Shown: positions 1-9,900 of the stretch, one piece after another | How the letters are laid out: every line of letters starts with the position of its first letter | How positions within the stretch are numbered: position 1 is the stretch's first letter | Source of the DNA: Bacillota bacterium | GTDB lineage: Bacteria; Bacillota; Clostridia; Oscillospirales; Ruminococcaceae | Assembly (NCBI GenBank): GCA_023440965.1 | Contig: JAEZRC010000007.1 | Span: 372,001-436,000, forward strand | Direction: 5' to 3' | Length of the DNA: 64,000 bases | Notes under the pieces: generated by a model | Databases searched by the model: none | The model's input: only the letters and a program-made list of their open reading frames with translations | What the model was told of the DNA's origin: nothing | Position numbers and translations under genes: made by a program

Positions 1-1
1 G

Positions 2-865
2 CCGATATTTACAGATGGAAAAATTATTTTTAATTCAGGTAACAGCCTTTATATACTTAATGCCAAAAACGGAAAACAAATCGGAAAAGTTACTCATGCT
101 TCAAAAAATGAAGGACGATTAAGCGAAGAAAACTATTCATTTAATGATTCAAAGACAGCTATCAATGCATCAACTGCATATTTTATCGCACTTAACGGTG
201 ATTTAGTTGCAGTTGATATAAACTCTGGCAAGGAAATATGGAGTGTTAAGACAAAGGATAACAGTCCAGCTGATTCTGGTATAAACTATTATGATGGAAA
301 ACTTTATTGGTGCGATAGTTTAAAAATGTTCAACTGCTTTGATATTTCTAAAAAGGAAATGAAGTATCAGATTGACTTAGGTGGCAGAATTTTTGCACCT
401 ATGCTAATAGATCATGGAAAAATCTATATTGCAGGCAGAAATTGCATTATGTACTGTATTGAAGGGGAAAGTGGCAAAGTGCTTTGGAGGTCACATTCAG
501 TTGATAAATCGACATGGTTCTCAGGTGGCTCAGTTTGCATGGGTGATACACTTTATTCTTGTACCTCAGATGAATATACGCTCGTTTCATTTAATAAAAA
601 CACTGGTGAATTCAATCGCATATACCCTACTGAAACTAATGCCTATACCTCTCCTGTAATTAATAATGATAATATCATTGTAGCTGCAACTGATGTATAT
701 AGGTTAAACAAATCATATATTATGGAATTTGACACAAAGAACAATACTAAGCTGTGGCAAACCGAACTTCCAGATTGCGTGCTTTCATCTCCTGCAATTT
801 ATGACAACGCAGTTTACTTCGGTTCTGATTCAGGAAAGATTTATTCTATAAAATGTTATAATTAA
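2..865 (+). CDS. PQQ-repeat beta-propeller protein, 3' part
   Basis: The frame is open from base 2 to the stop at 865, so the gene begins upstream of the window; the internal ATG at 326 is not its start. About 287 residues are visible. They show repeated beta-propeller blades of the PQQ/WD-like type: 'LYILNAKNGKQIG', 'LVAVDINSGKEIWSV', 'MYCIEGESGKVLWRS', 'IMEFDTKNNTKLWQTELP' and 'VYFGSDSGKIYSI', each with the x-D-x-x-(T/S)-G-K-x-x-W signature. Such proteins are usually secreted or surface scaffolds, or BamB-like binding modules. The N-terminus and any signal peptide lie outside the window, so localisation and partner are unknown. No clear terminator follows; the next 300 bases hold a tape-measure relic on the other strand. 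Confidence 0.85.
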   Translation, partial: PIFTDGKIIFNSGNSLYILNAKNGKQIGKVTHASKNEGRLSEENYSFNDSKTAINASTAYFIALNGDLVAVDINSGKEIWSVKTKDNSPADSGINYYDGKLYWCDSLKMFNCFDISKKEMKYQIDLGGRIFAPMLIDHGKIYIAGRNCIMYCIEGESGKVLWRSHSVDKSTWFSGGSVCMGDTLYSCTSDEYTLVSFNKNTGEFNRIYPTETNAYTSPVINNDNIIVAATDVYRLNKSYIMEFDTKNNTKLWQTELPDCVLSSPAIYDNAVYFGSDSGKIYSIKCYN

Positions 866-902
866 CGTTTTTGTATGTCATTAAAAAGCATATTTCTGTG
901 CT

Positions 903-1085
903 ATAATTTCTTTATTTAGAACCTGATTTCGTGCTGTGAGTGCATCAATGCTTTTATCCTGTTTGTCAAACTGGCTTGAAACTAAATTCATTTCAGAGCC
1001 AAGAATCTTAAAAGATTGGTTTATATCTCGAAGAGCGTTTTTGAATTCCTTTTCGCCTTCGACGCCTAGTTTTATGCCAATGTCT
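903..1085 (-). pseudogene. Relic of phage tail tape-measure gene (N-terminal fragment)
   Basis: Read leftward, this stretch encodes 'KLGVEGEKEFKNALRDINQ', 'FKILGSEMNLVSSQFDK' and 'LTARNQVLNKEI'. It closely matches the first ~65 residues of the intact tape-measure protein at 22435-24693 ('KIGIEGEKEFKNALKDINQ', 'FKVLGSEMQLVTSQFDK'). There is no start codon in the right place, and the frame stops after about 60 residues, so it is a decayed fragment. It is the downstream boundary of a segment (903-2600) that mirrors the gene order of the live prophage at 22.4-26.8 kb, which makes it the remains of an older related prophage or of a duplication. Confidence 0.8.
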
Positions 1086-1173
1086 GAAATACTTTCTCAC
1101 CCCCTGATTTTTAAAAGTAGAAAGAGCACCTATCATTTATAATAGATGCTCTTTGAAAGATTATTAATTTGCT

Positions 1174-1599
1174 TTAATATATGGAACCATAGCCACCCAT
1201 TAGTTTAGTCATTTCTTCAATGTGCTCTAATGGAAATGGTGGTTCACTCAAAGGTTTCATTGCTATACTCATAAGTTTCATAGGATTATCATCTGCCGCA
1301 ACACGATTTGACGATAAAGCACCGCAACGCTTACAACGATGGACAATTGCCCATTCTCCGCTTTTTCGTACCCATACAGATATCGGTTCCATAATGCCAC
1401 CGCAGTCAGATTCACGGTCTCCAGGTTCAACATCCACATGTAGGCTTGATAAGCAATTAGGACAATGATTGCGATGTTCGCTACCTGCACCTATAGGTAC
1501 TATAGGTCTCCCGCACACTTTACAATTAAAACTATCATGACATGCATGAGTTTTATAATAACCTTTTTCGAATTTCTTACGTTTATTTTCACGATTCAT
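1174..1599 (-). CDS. RNHCP domain zinc-ribbon protein
   Basis: 141 residues. The core 'FNCKVCGRPIVP' ... 'EHRNHCPNCLSSLHVD' ... 'PGDRESDCGGIMEP' is the signature of the RNHCP domain, with paired cysteines in a treble zinc ribbon. A second CxxC ('HRCKRCGALSSNR') follows at about residues 88-95. The biochemical role of the family is not established; RNA or ribosome association is suspected because of the zinc ribbon and translation-linked regulation. The start at 1599 is fixed by a strong AGGAGGA eight bases upstream. The gene has its own promoter (1751-1779) and a long structured leader with short overlapping ORFs, so it is probably expressed conditionally. It lies inside a prophage relic but is itself intact. 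Confidence 0.85.
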   Translation of the reverse strand: MNRENKRKKFEKGYYKTHACHDSFNCKVCGRPIVPIGAGSEHRNHCPNCLSSLHVDVEPGDRESDCGGIMEPISVWVRKSGEWAIVHRCKRCGALSSNRVAADDNPMKLMSIAMKPLSEPPFPLEHIEEMTKLMGGYGSIY

Positions 1600-1607
1600 T
1601 TATTTAG

Positions 1608-1708
1608 TCCTCCTAAAAGAATGTTTTTCTTTATGGGAGGAATGCAGAGTTTTTTGCAAACCTCCCGGTTAGCAAACACTCTCCTTATTCATAGTTTTCA
1701 TCATACAT
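1608..1708 (-). promoter_or_regulatory. Translated leader with competing hairpins before the RNHCP gene
   Basis: Read leftward, a good SD precedes ATG at 1708 (peptide MYDENYE, 1708-1685). An overlapping frame from 1704 encodes MMKTMNKESVC, stopping at 1669. Three bases later comes GGGAGG (1666-1661), then CCTCCC (1640-1635), then the SD AGGAGGA (1614-1608) of the RNHCP gene. CCTCCC can pair either with the upstream GGGAGG, leaving the SD free, or with the SD, hiding it. This is the logic of a ribosome-stalling attenuator such as erm leaders. The layout is seen; the regulatory role is inference. Confidence 0.55.
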
Positions 1709-1750
1709 CAACACTCCTAATATATATTTGTCAATTTTAATGACAATATT

Positions 1751-1779
1751 ATCTTATCACTTAACATTAAAATAGTCAA
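1751..1779 (-). promoter_or_regulatory. Promoter of the RNHCP gene, with operator-like inverted repeat
   Basis: -35 TTGACT (1779-1774), 17-base spacer, -10 TAAGAT (1756-1751). Just downstream, around the expected start of transcription, is the inverted repeat TTGTCA-N7-TGACAA (1746-1728), which could be an operator or a 5' RNA stem. Confidence 0.6.
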
Positions 1780-1795
1780 GTGAATAAAGCTACAC

Positions 1796-1868
1796 CGGCA
1801 CAACCTCGTCAATACTCAGCTCACATTTTAAAGATAAGAAAAGACACCCTCACAAATGAGAATGTCTT
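1796..1868 (-). pseudogene. Tail-chaperone 3'-end scrap plus terminator
   Basis: Bases 1796-1836 resemble the last ~40 bases of the intact tail-chaperone frameshift product (around 26223-26265), including the 'gaggttgtgcc' ending. Bases 1841-1868 form the hairpin AAGACA..TGTCTT, with a near-identical counterpart at 24727-24754 that ends the live toxin gene. The scrap shows that an older cassette here had the same junctions as the one in the live prophage. Confidence 0.6.
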
Positions 1869-1874
1869 TATAAT

Positions 1875-2167
1875 TTATATATTGAAATTTGTTTTGCCGT
1901 TAATAATTGCGTGTATTTCAACAGTATTTTCATTTACTATATAAAAAACAAGGTAATTATCAACAGTGAATTTTCTGTATACTAGATCCGAAATTGAAAT
2001 TTTGTATTCCTCATACATAAAAGGATGCTTTTATAGATTTTTGATTTTATCAATTAATCTGTCATACTGCTTGAGTGAGTGCTTGGATAATACTTTGCAA
2101 GATAATCGCTCATATCTGACAGATCTTCTTTTGCACAATGCAACATTACAATTCTATATTCTTTCAC
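1875..2167 (-). pseudogene. Dead RelE/ParE-family toxin
   Basis: Collinear with the intact toxin at 24761-25054 at about 85-90 percent nucleotide identity. A one-base deletion after the codons for 'YYPST' shifts the frame, and the GAA codon of 'NLEKHPF' has become TAA further on. Either lesion alone would inactivate the toxin. The expected start (GTG, overlapping the antitoxin stop) is still present. The neighbouring antitoxin is intact, so the pair has kept the harmless half. Confidence 0.85.
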
Positions 2168-2426
2168 TGAGTTGTTTCCTCATTTCGCTTGAAACTTCAT
2201 CAAAAGAATATCTTACATCTGTTTTTTTAGATTCAGCAGATGCCTTGAGTAATTTTTGATTAATAAAGTTGTCAGCCACTAATTTTTCATAAGCTTCAAC
2301 ACTCATTACAACCATATCACCATAACCGTTCTTTGTCAGAAAAACAGGTGAATTGTTTTCATGCACAAGCCTTGAAATATCTGAAAAATTATTTCTTAAT
2401 TCTGAAACAGGTCTTATATCAGGCAT
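2154..2426 (-). CDS. Phd/YefM-family antitoxin, orphaned copy
   Basis: 90 residues, starting 'MPDIRPVSELRNNFSDISR', typical of Phd/YefM antitoxins: an N-terminal DNA-binding fold ('VSELRNNFSDI', 'VFLTKNGYGDMVVMSVEAYEKL') followed by a toxin-binding tail. It differs from the copy at 25041-25313 at only two residues (A/S51 and K/E68), so the two antitoxins are very probably interchangeable. It would act as autorepressor at its own promoter (2455-2483). Its cognate toxin is broken, so this copy can only bind the toxin of the second locus or regulate promoters. Intactness beside a dead toxin suggests recent decay or retention for anti-addiction. Confidence 0.9.
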   Translation of the reverse strand: MPDIRPVSELRNNFSDISRLVHENNSPVFLTKNGYGDMVVMSVEAYEKLVADNFINQKLLKASAESKKTDVRYSFDEVSSEMRKQLSERI

Positions 2427-2454
2427 ATTATTACCCCTTAATTATTATAGCTAT

Positions 2455-2483
2455 ATTTTATAATAATTATGATAAAATTGCAA
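2455..2483 (-). promoter_or_regulatory. Antitoxin promoter/operator (copy 1)
   Basis: -35 TTGCAA (2483-2478), 17-base spacer, -10 TAAAAT (2460-2455). The sequence around it is a run of AT inverted repeats (ATAATTAT on both sides), as expected of a self-regulated toxin-antitoxin operator. It is conserved in copy 2 at 25342-25370. Confidence 0.6.
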
Positions 2484-2494
2484 TAATTATTTTG

Positions 2495-2600
2495 ATATAA
2501 GCTTATAAATACTCAACTCATGTTTTGCTTTAGCAAGATCAATAAACTGCTTGTGGCATTCACACAAATCAACGATAATTTACCAGATAAACAAACTCAG
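2495..2600 (-). pseudogene. Relic of tail-assembly chaperone (GT extension)
   Basis: Leftward translation gives 'LIDLCECHKQFIDLAKAKHE', matching 'LLDLWECHKQFIGVEKAKRE' in the intact chaperone extension at 26213-26416. No start or complete frame remains. It marks the upstream edge of the old prophage segment whose other edge is the tape-measure relic at 903-1085. From 2600 to 2690 I see nothing recognisable. Confidence 0.65.
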
Positions 2601-2689
2601 ATTTGTCGGTATTTTCCACACCTTACTTATCATCCTTGACATTAGTACTACCATCCGCACATGACTCGTCATTAGAAATATATACTCAT

Positions 2690-2892
2690 TAACTCCCAAT
2701 CGATACCCCATAAAACAAACGGTATCTTTTATAAAACACACAATAACATCAACATCCCCTCAAAAAAGTGATGATTTAACTATTCCGAAGGGATTATTTA
2801 TTGTTATGAAACGCAGTAAGCCCTTTAAATAAAGGCTATCAGAACATAAAAAAAGAACCTCGACTTGTATTAAAGCTGAGGTTCTTTTTTGG
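2690..2892. repeat. About 200-bp structured repeat, copy A
   Basis: This segment and 59036-59239 are related along their whole length in the same orientation. Shared blocks include 'cttttataaaacac', 'cccctca', 'aaaaagtgat', 'ccctttaaataaaggc/ccctttatttaaaggc' and a nearly identical end with the hairpin AGAACCTC..GAGGTTCT. Each copy can form several hairpins and ends in a terminator. One copy follows the RHS-TPR operon, the other the tRNA operon. The origin is unknown. Confidence 0.65.
2848..2890 (-). terminator. Terminator after the RHS-TPR operon
   Basis: AAAGAACCTC..GAGGTTCTTT stem with A and T tracts on both sides, so it can work in either direction. It is the first strong terminator downstream of the TPR gene. 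The 140 bases between it and 3034 are AT-rich with no gene. Confidence 0.7.
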
Positions 2893-3033
2893 CAAAGGCT
2901 TTCACCTTTGATACAAATGCACCTATTTTTAAAATTGGTTGCATTATTTATTGCTATATTTCGGATTTTAATAATCACCATAATTATACTATATTTATAC
3001 ATGATATTTTTATTTATTATTCAAATTGCACTT

Positions 3034-3957
3034 TCATCTTTGTTGAGTAAGTTGTTCGTCATATATATAATAGCAATCTTTAAAAATATTTTGAGTATAA
3101 TGAAATTTAGAAATTACTTTTTTCCTGTAATGAGTATTTGATATTAGCTTTTTTAGCTTTCTTTGTTCAGTACGTGTATTGTAGCTAGATTCTTTTAAGC
3201 TTTCCAACTTATCATTTATGTGTTCAATAGCTTCATCTTTTTTATCAAAATAAATCAATACCTCAAAGACCATAGCCATTACATCAGTACTAACGCCCCA
3301 ATGTTCAAACATCTTTGGTAAGATATCAATAGCGATTTCAAAATTATTGCATAGATACCAGAGAATAAATTCATAAAGCTCATAACCCTCAAAATCCACT
3401 AATGGAATTTGTTGTACTATTTTAATGAACTCATTTCTATCATGTTGATACACAGAAAACGCATAAGAAATATTTATTTTACCTTTAGAAATAGTAGGAA
3501 CTCCTGTTGGAACGTTGCCGAACTTTTCTAATGCTTGTTTAAAATAAGTAGATGCTTCTGAGTGTTTTTTTTGCTCATAGTAGCAAACACCAAGATTATA
3601 AAATGAAATATAGTTATCACTAAAATTACTTGCTTTTGAATAGTACTTAATAGCAACTTTATATTTTTTCAAATCAAAGTAAGCATCTCCTAAAGCCATT
3701 ATATTCTTATAAGACTGCTCCATTTTTTCAGCTTTTTTTAAATATTTTATACCAAGCCTTTTCGCTTCTCCAATTTTTTTGCTATAATGCCATCTTCCTT
3801 CCTCGGCATAAAAATAGCCAAGATTATTATATGTTAAAAAGCAAGGATTAAGTTGTGCATTACGCTCAAATACTTTTTGCGATCTGTAAAAATTTAAAGT
3901 TCCCATCAGAATAAATGCCAACTCATTTATTTTATATTTATCTTTAATAATAATCAT
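3034..3957 (-). CDS. TPR-repeat protein encoded directly downstream of the RHS toxin
   Basis: 307 residues, no signal peptide, so cytoplasmic. Tetratricopeptide-like helical pairs run from about residue 40 to 160: 'YNNLGYFYAEEGRW', 'IMALGDAYFDLKKYKVAIKY', 'FYNLGVCYYEQKKHSEASTY'. The C-terminal half is helical and not recognisable. It starts 15 bases after the stop of the giant RHS gene and shares its operon and terminator. In polymorphic toxin loci the gene right after the toxin is usually the immunity protein, so it may bind and neutralise the RHS C-terminal domain; this is inference from position. It could instead be a scaffold for export or processing of the large protein. Confidence 0.75.
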   Translation of the reverse strand: MIIIKDKYKINELAFILMGTLNFYRSQKVFERNAQLNPCFLTYNNLGYFYAEEGRWHYSKKIGEAKRLGIKYLKKAEKMEQSYKNIMALGDAYFDLKKYKVAIKYYSKASNFSDNYISFYNLGVCYYEQKKHSEASTYFKQALEKFGNVPTGVPTISKGKINISYAFSVYQHDRNEFIKIVQQIPLVDFEGYELYEFILWYLCNNFEIAIDILPKMFEHWGVSTDVMAMVFEVLIYFDKKDEAIEHINDKLESLKESSYNTRTEQRKLKKLISNTHYRKKVISKFHYTQNIFKDCYYIYDEQLTQQR

Positions 3958-3972
3958 CCTCCTTATTATTAA

Positions 3973-6900
3973 TTAGAATACAGGTACAACCGGTGGAATA
4001 TTAGGTACAAATCCACCTCCGCCACCAAAACCACCACTCTTTTTCTTGCCAAAATCATTAAGTTTATCATCTGGCCAATCATTAATATCCGGTAAATCTG
4101 AAGAGCTTCCACTAAACCAATCACAAATATTTCTTTTTGCGTTTTGGAAGAATTTTTTGATAGGATTTGTTTTTTTAGGACTTGTTTCTTTAGGGGCTGA
4201 AAAATCTGGTCTCTTTCCCGATCCCTCTCTTTCTCCTCCACCTGGGTATTTATTGACATATCCTCTACCATCAGGTCTTTCAACATCCCAATGTCCACCA
4301 CCATGATTAAAAGGATTATCTGAAGGGGCTGGCTGAGGAACCCATAAGTTTCCATGATCATCTTCCCATCCCAGAGCTTTACCAGACTTAGTTGGGACTT
4401 TCTTTGGTCCCCCCTTTTTAGAAAAAAAACCATCTTTTTCTGTAGGAGGTACATCATTAGTTACATTAGGAGGAGGAACTCTCTTTGTTTTTGCAAATGT
4501 TGGCTGTAATCTATTAACATCAGAAAAAATACGTATATTTGCAGTAACTCTCTTAAAAGTAGAAGAAATTAGTGGATTACTTAATAATGCAATATGCCCA
4601 CTCGGGTCAATCATATTAAGCGGATTATTTCCACAATAAGCGTATAAATTCTGCGTTAATGGATTCATCACATCGCCTTGAACAGTATCCTGAGATAAGA
4701 ATCTTCCTGTTGCAGGGTCATAGTAACGAGCTCTTAAGTATTGGAGTCCTGTTATGTAGTCATAACTCTCACCGTTATAACCAAATGAACTAAAGTTAGA
4801 CCAGCCTGACTCTCTCTGATTACCAAATTCATCATATTTATATGATACCATATTATAGCCATATTGTGAAGTTAAATTTGATACAGAGCCTCTTCCGTCA
4901 TACATATAATAATCTTTTTCCCATGCATTTTCAGCGCTGTTAATTCCGTTACCATATGTATATGTTTTTGGGTTATAACAACTTGCAGTTTCCTCAGAGA
5001 GTACCTGTGTGTATTCATTATTTATATCATTGACATATGATGTAGCCTTATATTGGCCGTTCCAATCGCCTGAATAGTTGTTTGGAATATATACTCGGTC
5101 AGAAGGATGTTTATATGCATCCTTCATTAGTCCATCTACAAACGTATTGAACTTATTATCAGTCTCGAACTTCTTTGATGGTAATTCACTATCACTATTA
5201 CAGCCACCAGTATAAGTAAGTCTGCTGTTAAAGTCATTGTCATATTCCATCTGGTTATGATTATGACAACCGAAATCTTCAAGTCCAAGTGTAAATACTC
5301 TATCTCCATTACCGTCATAAAGAGCAGCCATAAGAAGTCTGCCATTGCCTCTGATTGCTTTTAATCTGTTTTCAATAGTATAGTTATACTCTACAACTTT
5401 TGTACCATTGGTGTCAACTTTGACAAGATTACCGTTTACATCATATGTATATGCCTGATTGAATCTACCTGCACTGTCAATAGTTTTTAGTCTATCTGCT
5501 TCATCATAATTATATTTTGTGGTGTATTTATTATTATTAATAGATTCATCCATCTGAATACGATTGCCACAAGCATCATAAGCGTATTTTACGTATTTTG
5601 TAGTACCATTATGGGTTTCCTTAACGGTTTCAAGTTCACCTCTGCCGTTATACCCATATTCATTAATAACTTTAGTATTATCTTGTTCAATTTCTTCTTT
5701 TGTAATATTTCCTAATGAATCGTATTCATACTCAAAATGAGAGACAACTCTACCCCATTTTTCATAGTTTGTCAGTTTTGATACCTGATTAAGCTTGTTA
5801 TATTCAGTTATTGTTTTCGTGCCATTTGGTCTTATTGTCTGAGTAAGATTTCCTTTTTTGTCATAGACATATTGAGTTATTTCACCCTGTCTGTCTGTTA
5901 TCTTTACAAGATGGTCAAGTTCATCATATTCATACTTAACGCTCTTGCCATCAGGATATGTAAGTTCTGACAAATTACCAAATGAATCATATTTATATCC
6001 TATTGTCTTACCATCAGGCTGAGTAACATTCGATATTCTGCCAAGATCATCATATTCATATTTTGTCTGACCAACAGAGTCCTTCATGCTTACAACATTA
6101 CCATTTTCATCATAAGCATAGAGAACCAAGCCCTCGTCACCTTCGGATAAATCCTTTGTGACTAAAGCATCTAACTGATCATAATCATATTTTATTGTTC
6201 TTCCATCTGGTTTTGTTACAGATGCAAGATTTCCGTTAATATCATATGAATACTTCTCAACCTGATTGAGCGGATTAGTTAATGAAGTAAGGTTTCCTGC
6301 AAGATCATATGTATAGTTTGTTGTGTTGCCGTTTCCATTAGTTTTCTGTGTGAGGTTACCAACAGTGTTATATGCATACTTAGTTGTAACTCCAGTATTA
6401 TCTGTAACACTTGTTACTCTGTCTGCAAGATCATATGTATAGCTTGTTTTTTCATTTTTACTATTTAGACTTTCAATTAAATTGCCATTACCATCATACT
6501 TGAACTTAGATACTGAACCATTAGCATCAGTTACGCTTGTTATCTGTCCATTATAATCAAAACTATATTTTGTTGTTTCTCCAACCTCATTACTCTCTGA
6601 AACAAGTCGGTTCATACTGTCATACTGATAATTCTTAACGTATCCTAATGGATTTGTTGCTGATGTAAGATTACCGTTAGCATCATAGGTATATGAAGTA
6701 ATACGACCACCGTTTTTTGTCATTGACTGAATATTTCCTGCAACATCATATTTATATTCAGTTGTCGATTTCATTGGATCGGTTTCTTTAGAAATTCTGT
6801 CTAATAAATCGTATGAATAGCTTACTTTTGCACCTTTTGGATTAACAATACTGGAAAGATTACCACGTGAATCGTATAAATATGCTGTTTTATTACCTTT

Positions 6901-9900
6901 TGCATTAATTGTATCTGTCAATCTATGCATTTTATCATATTCATATTTTACAGTTCTTCCTGATTGATCTATCTGACTTGAAAGATTGCCATTGTCATCA
7001 TATGTGTATTCCAATGACTTATTAACAGGAGCAGTGGATTTTGTAATTCTTCCTAGCACATCATAAGCATAAGAATATCCTGCGCCATTTGCCAATGTCT
7101 TGCTTGTCAGTTGACCGAGAATATCATAAGCATACTGAGTTTTGTTTCCAAGTGGGTCTATTTCTGCTGTCTGCTGTCCGACTTTATTATACTCATATGA
7201 ATATGTTCCACCATTAGGCATGGTTGTGGATATCATATTTCCTGTAGTATCATATTTATATGATGTTACATTTTCAAGCGGATCTTTGGATTTTACAAGT
7301 CTGCTGTTATTATCATACAGATATTCTGAAACGCCACCATCAGCAGCCTGTTGCTTAATAACTCGTCCCAATAAATCGTAAGTATATTTTGTTGCATTAC
7401 CATTCTTATCTGTAATATTAACTGGCAAACCAACGCTATTGTATACATAACTCATTGATTTATCTGCTGCATTAGTTTCCTTTAAGATATTACCCATATT
7501 ATCATACTGATATTGAGTAGTTTCCTTTAAAGGATCTGTTGAACTTAACAGCTGACCTATGTTGTCATAAGTATATTGCCATACACGTAATTCGTCATCA
7601 TGTTTTGAAAGAAGATTACCGTTATTGTCATATTTATACGTTGTAATCTTGCCTTCAGGGTCTGTTATTGAAATAACATTTCCCATTAAATCATATTTAT
7701 ATGTAGTAACATTGCCATCATAATTCGTAGTCTTTATTAGATTTCCAGCGATGTCATACTCATAAGATGTTTTTCTATCTTTTGAATCTGTCATAGAAAT
7801 CAAATTACCGGCATTATCATATTGATAGCTTGTTGACTGTCCTGCGTTATTTGATTCTTTTATTACTCTGTTAAGGGAATCATATTCATAGCTTGTCTCT
7901 AAACCTGAAGCAAGCTTTTTCTTTATTAGTCTTTGATTACTGTCATACTGCATCACTGTTTTTGCACCATCAGGAGCAATTATTTCTGTATTATTTCCAA
8001 CAGAATCATAAGACATCTTATATACGTTGCCTTCACCGTCTGTTGTCTGTGTTGGCAGACCCATACCATTATACTCATACTTATTTAAAATACCCAAAGC
8101 ATTCTCAACACTACTAATATTTCCACTTACATCGTAGGTTGTTTTCTGTGTTGCTTTTAATGGATTTGTTGAAAGAACCTGTCTATTCAATGCATCATAA
8201 GTAAATGTAGATATATTACCGTTGCCATCTGTCTGAGAGAGCATGTTACCATTTTTATCATAAGAATATTTTGTAGTGATGCCATTTGCATTTGTAAATT
8301 CAGTCACTCTGTTTGCATTATCATATTTATATGTAGAAATGTTGTCAAGAGCATCTGTAACTTTTACTAGGTTTCCAAAAGTATCATACTCATATTTCAA
8401 AACAGTACCATCTGGGTTTTGTTTTTCAATTAAATTATTTAGTACGTCATATTTAAAGATAGTTTCTCTTCCAGCACTATCTGATGTTTTGATAATATTT
8501 CCATTTGCATCATAAATATATTCAGTTGTCAATCCTGATTTCTGAACAAGGGATTTAAGACGATTCAACTCATCATAAAAATAATTTTCTTTACTCTTAT
8601 CAGCATATTCAACATTATCAATAAGCCCTGTATTGGTATATGTTATTTTTGTTTGATTTCCTAAAGCATCTGTTATCTGTGATGCCTTATTATTTCTATA
8701 ATCATAAGACAATAGTGAAGCACTGCCATCAGGATTAATAGTTTTAATTATATTTCCTATAGCATCATATTTATATTCAGTTATTCCACTGTCTGCATTA
8801 ATTGTTTTAGTGAGTCTTGATCTGCAATCATACTCATATTTTATTGTCTTTCCCGCAGGATCAGATTCTGATAATTTATTACCAAGCTTATCATATGTAT
8901 AAGTGTAAACATTTTCAAGAGGGTCAATAATTTTTAATATTTTATCAGTCTTAGTATATTCAAAGTCTGTCCTGTAACCATTTGGATCAATAATAGCTGT
9001 ACAAAGTCCACCTTGGTTATATACATATTGCTCAAACTCACCGTTTGCGTTCTGCTGACCTGTTTTACGACCTGCAGCATCATACATATATCTTGTTATA
9101 TTGCCTTTACAATCAATTACTGAACATAATTGACCATGTGCATTATATTGATACTGAGTTTTTTCTCCCTTTGCATTAACAGAAGATGTACACAAAGCAC
9201 CTGTATACTCGTATGTAGTAGTATTTCCGTTTGCATCAGTTTGTGATATTAACTGATTTTTATTATTATACACATAAGATACAGAAGAATTATCATTATT
9301 TATAATCTTAATTAAGTTTCCGTTTGTATCATAATTATATTTAGTGATTTTTCCGTCATAATCAGTTACCTGTGTCAATAGATTTAGGCTATTGTATTGG
9401 TATTTTTTTGAATCGCCATCAAATCTTGTTATTGAAAGTGTATTTCCATTTGCATCATATGTATAACTTGTTTTATGGCCAAGTTCATCTGTTTCAGAAG
9501 CTAAATTATTATTGCTATCATATTCCTTTGATGTGGAAGTCCCATCAGCATTGACAACTTTTGTTGTTCTATAATTATTATCATAATAATATGAGACAAC
9601 ATTACCGTTGGCATCAGTAGTTTTTGTTATTCCTTTTGAATATTCAAGTTTAGTCAGATTACCCTCAGCATCTTTTTGTTCTGTAACTCTGCCTTCAGTA
9701 TCATATTTATTATCAATAATCTTTGTGTTATTACCATCACACCAGCTAGTCATCTGGTGCTTAGAATCATACTGATAAGTTAAAGAATTACCATTTGCAT
9801 CTGAATAAGATGAAAGATTTTCATTTGAATCATATGCATAATTAAGGAACTTACCATTTGGCAATCCTATTGATGTGATTTTACCCTGAGAATTAACAGT

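Noticed and set aside
1875..2167. Possible programmed frameshift in the first RelE copy
   Set aside because: The shift is a simple one-base deletion with no slippery site, and a nonsense codon follows in the restored frame. It is decay.
3973..4457. Separate small gene overlapping the C-terminus of the RHS protein in another frame
   Set aside because: It has no SD or codon pattern of its own, and the RHS frame is clearly coding there.
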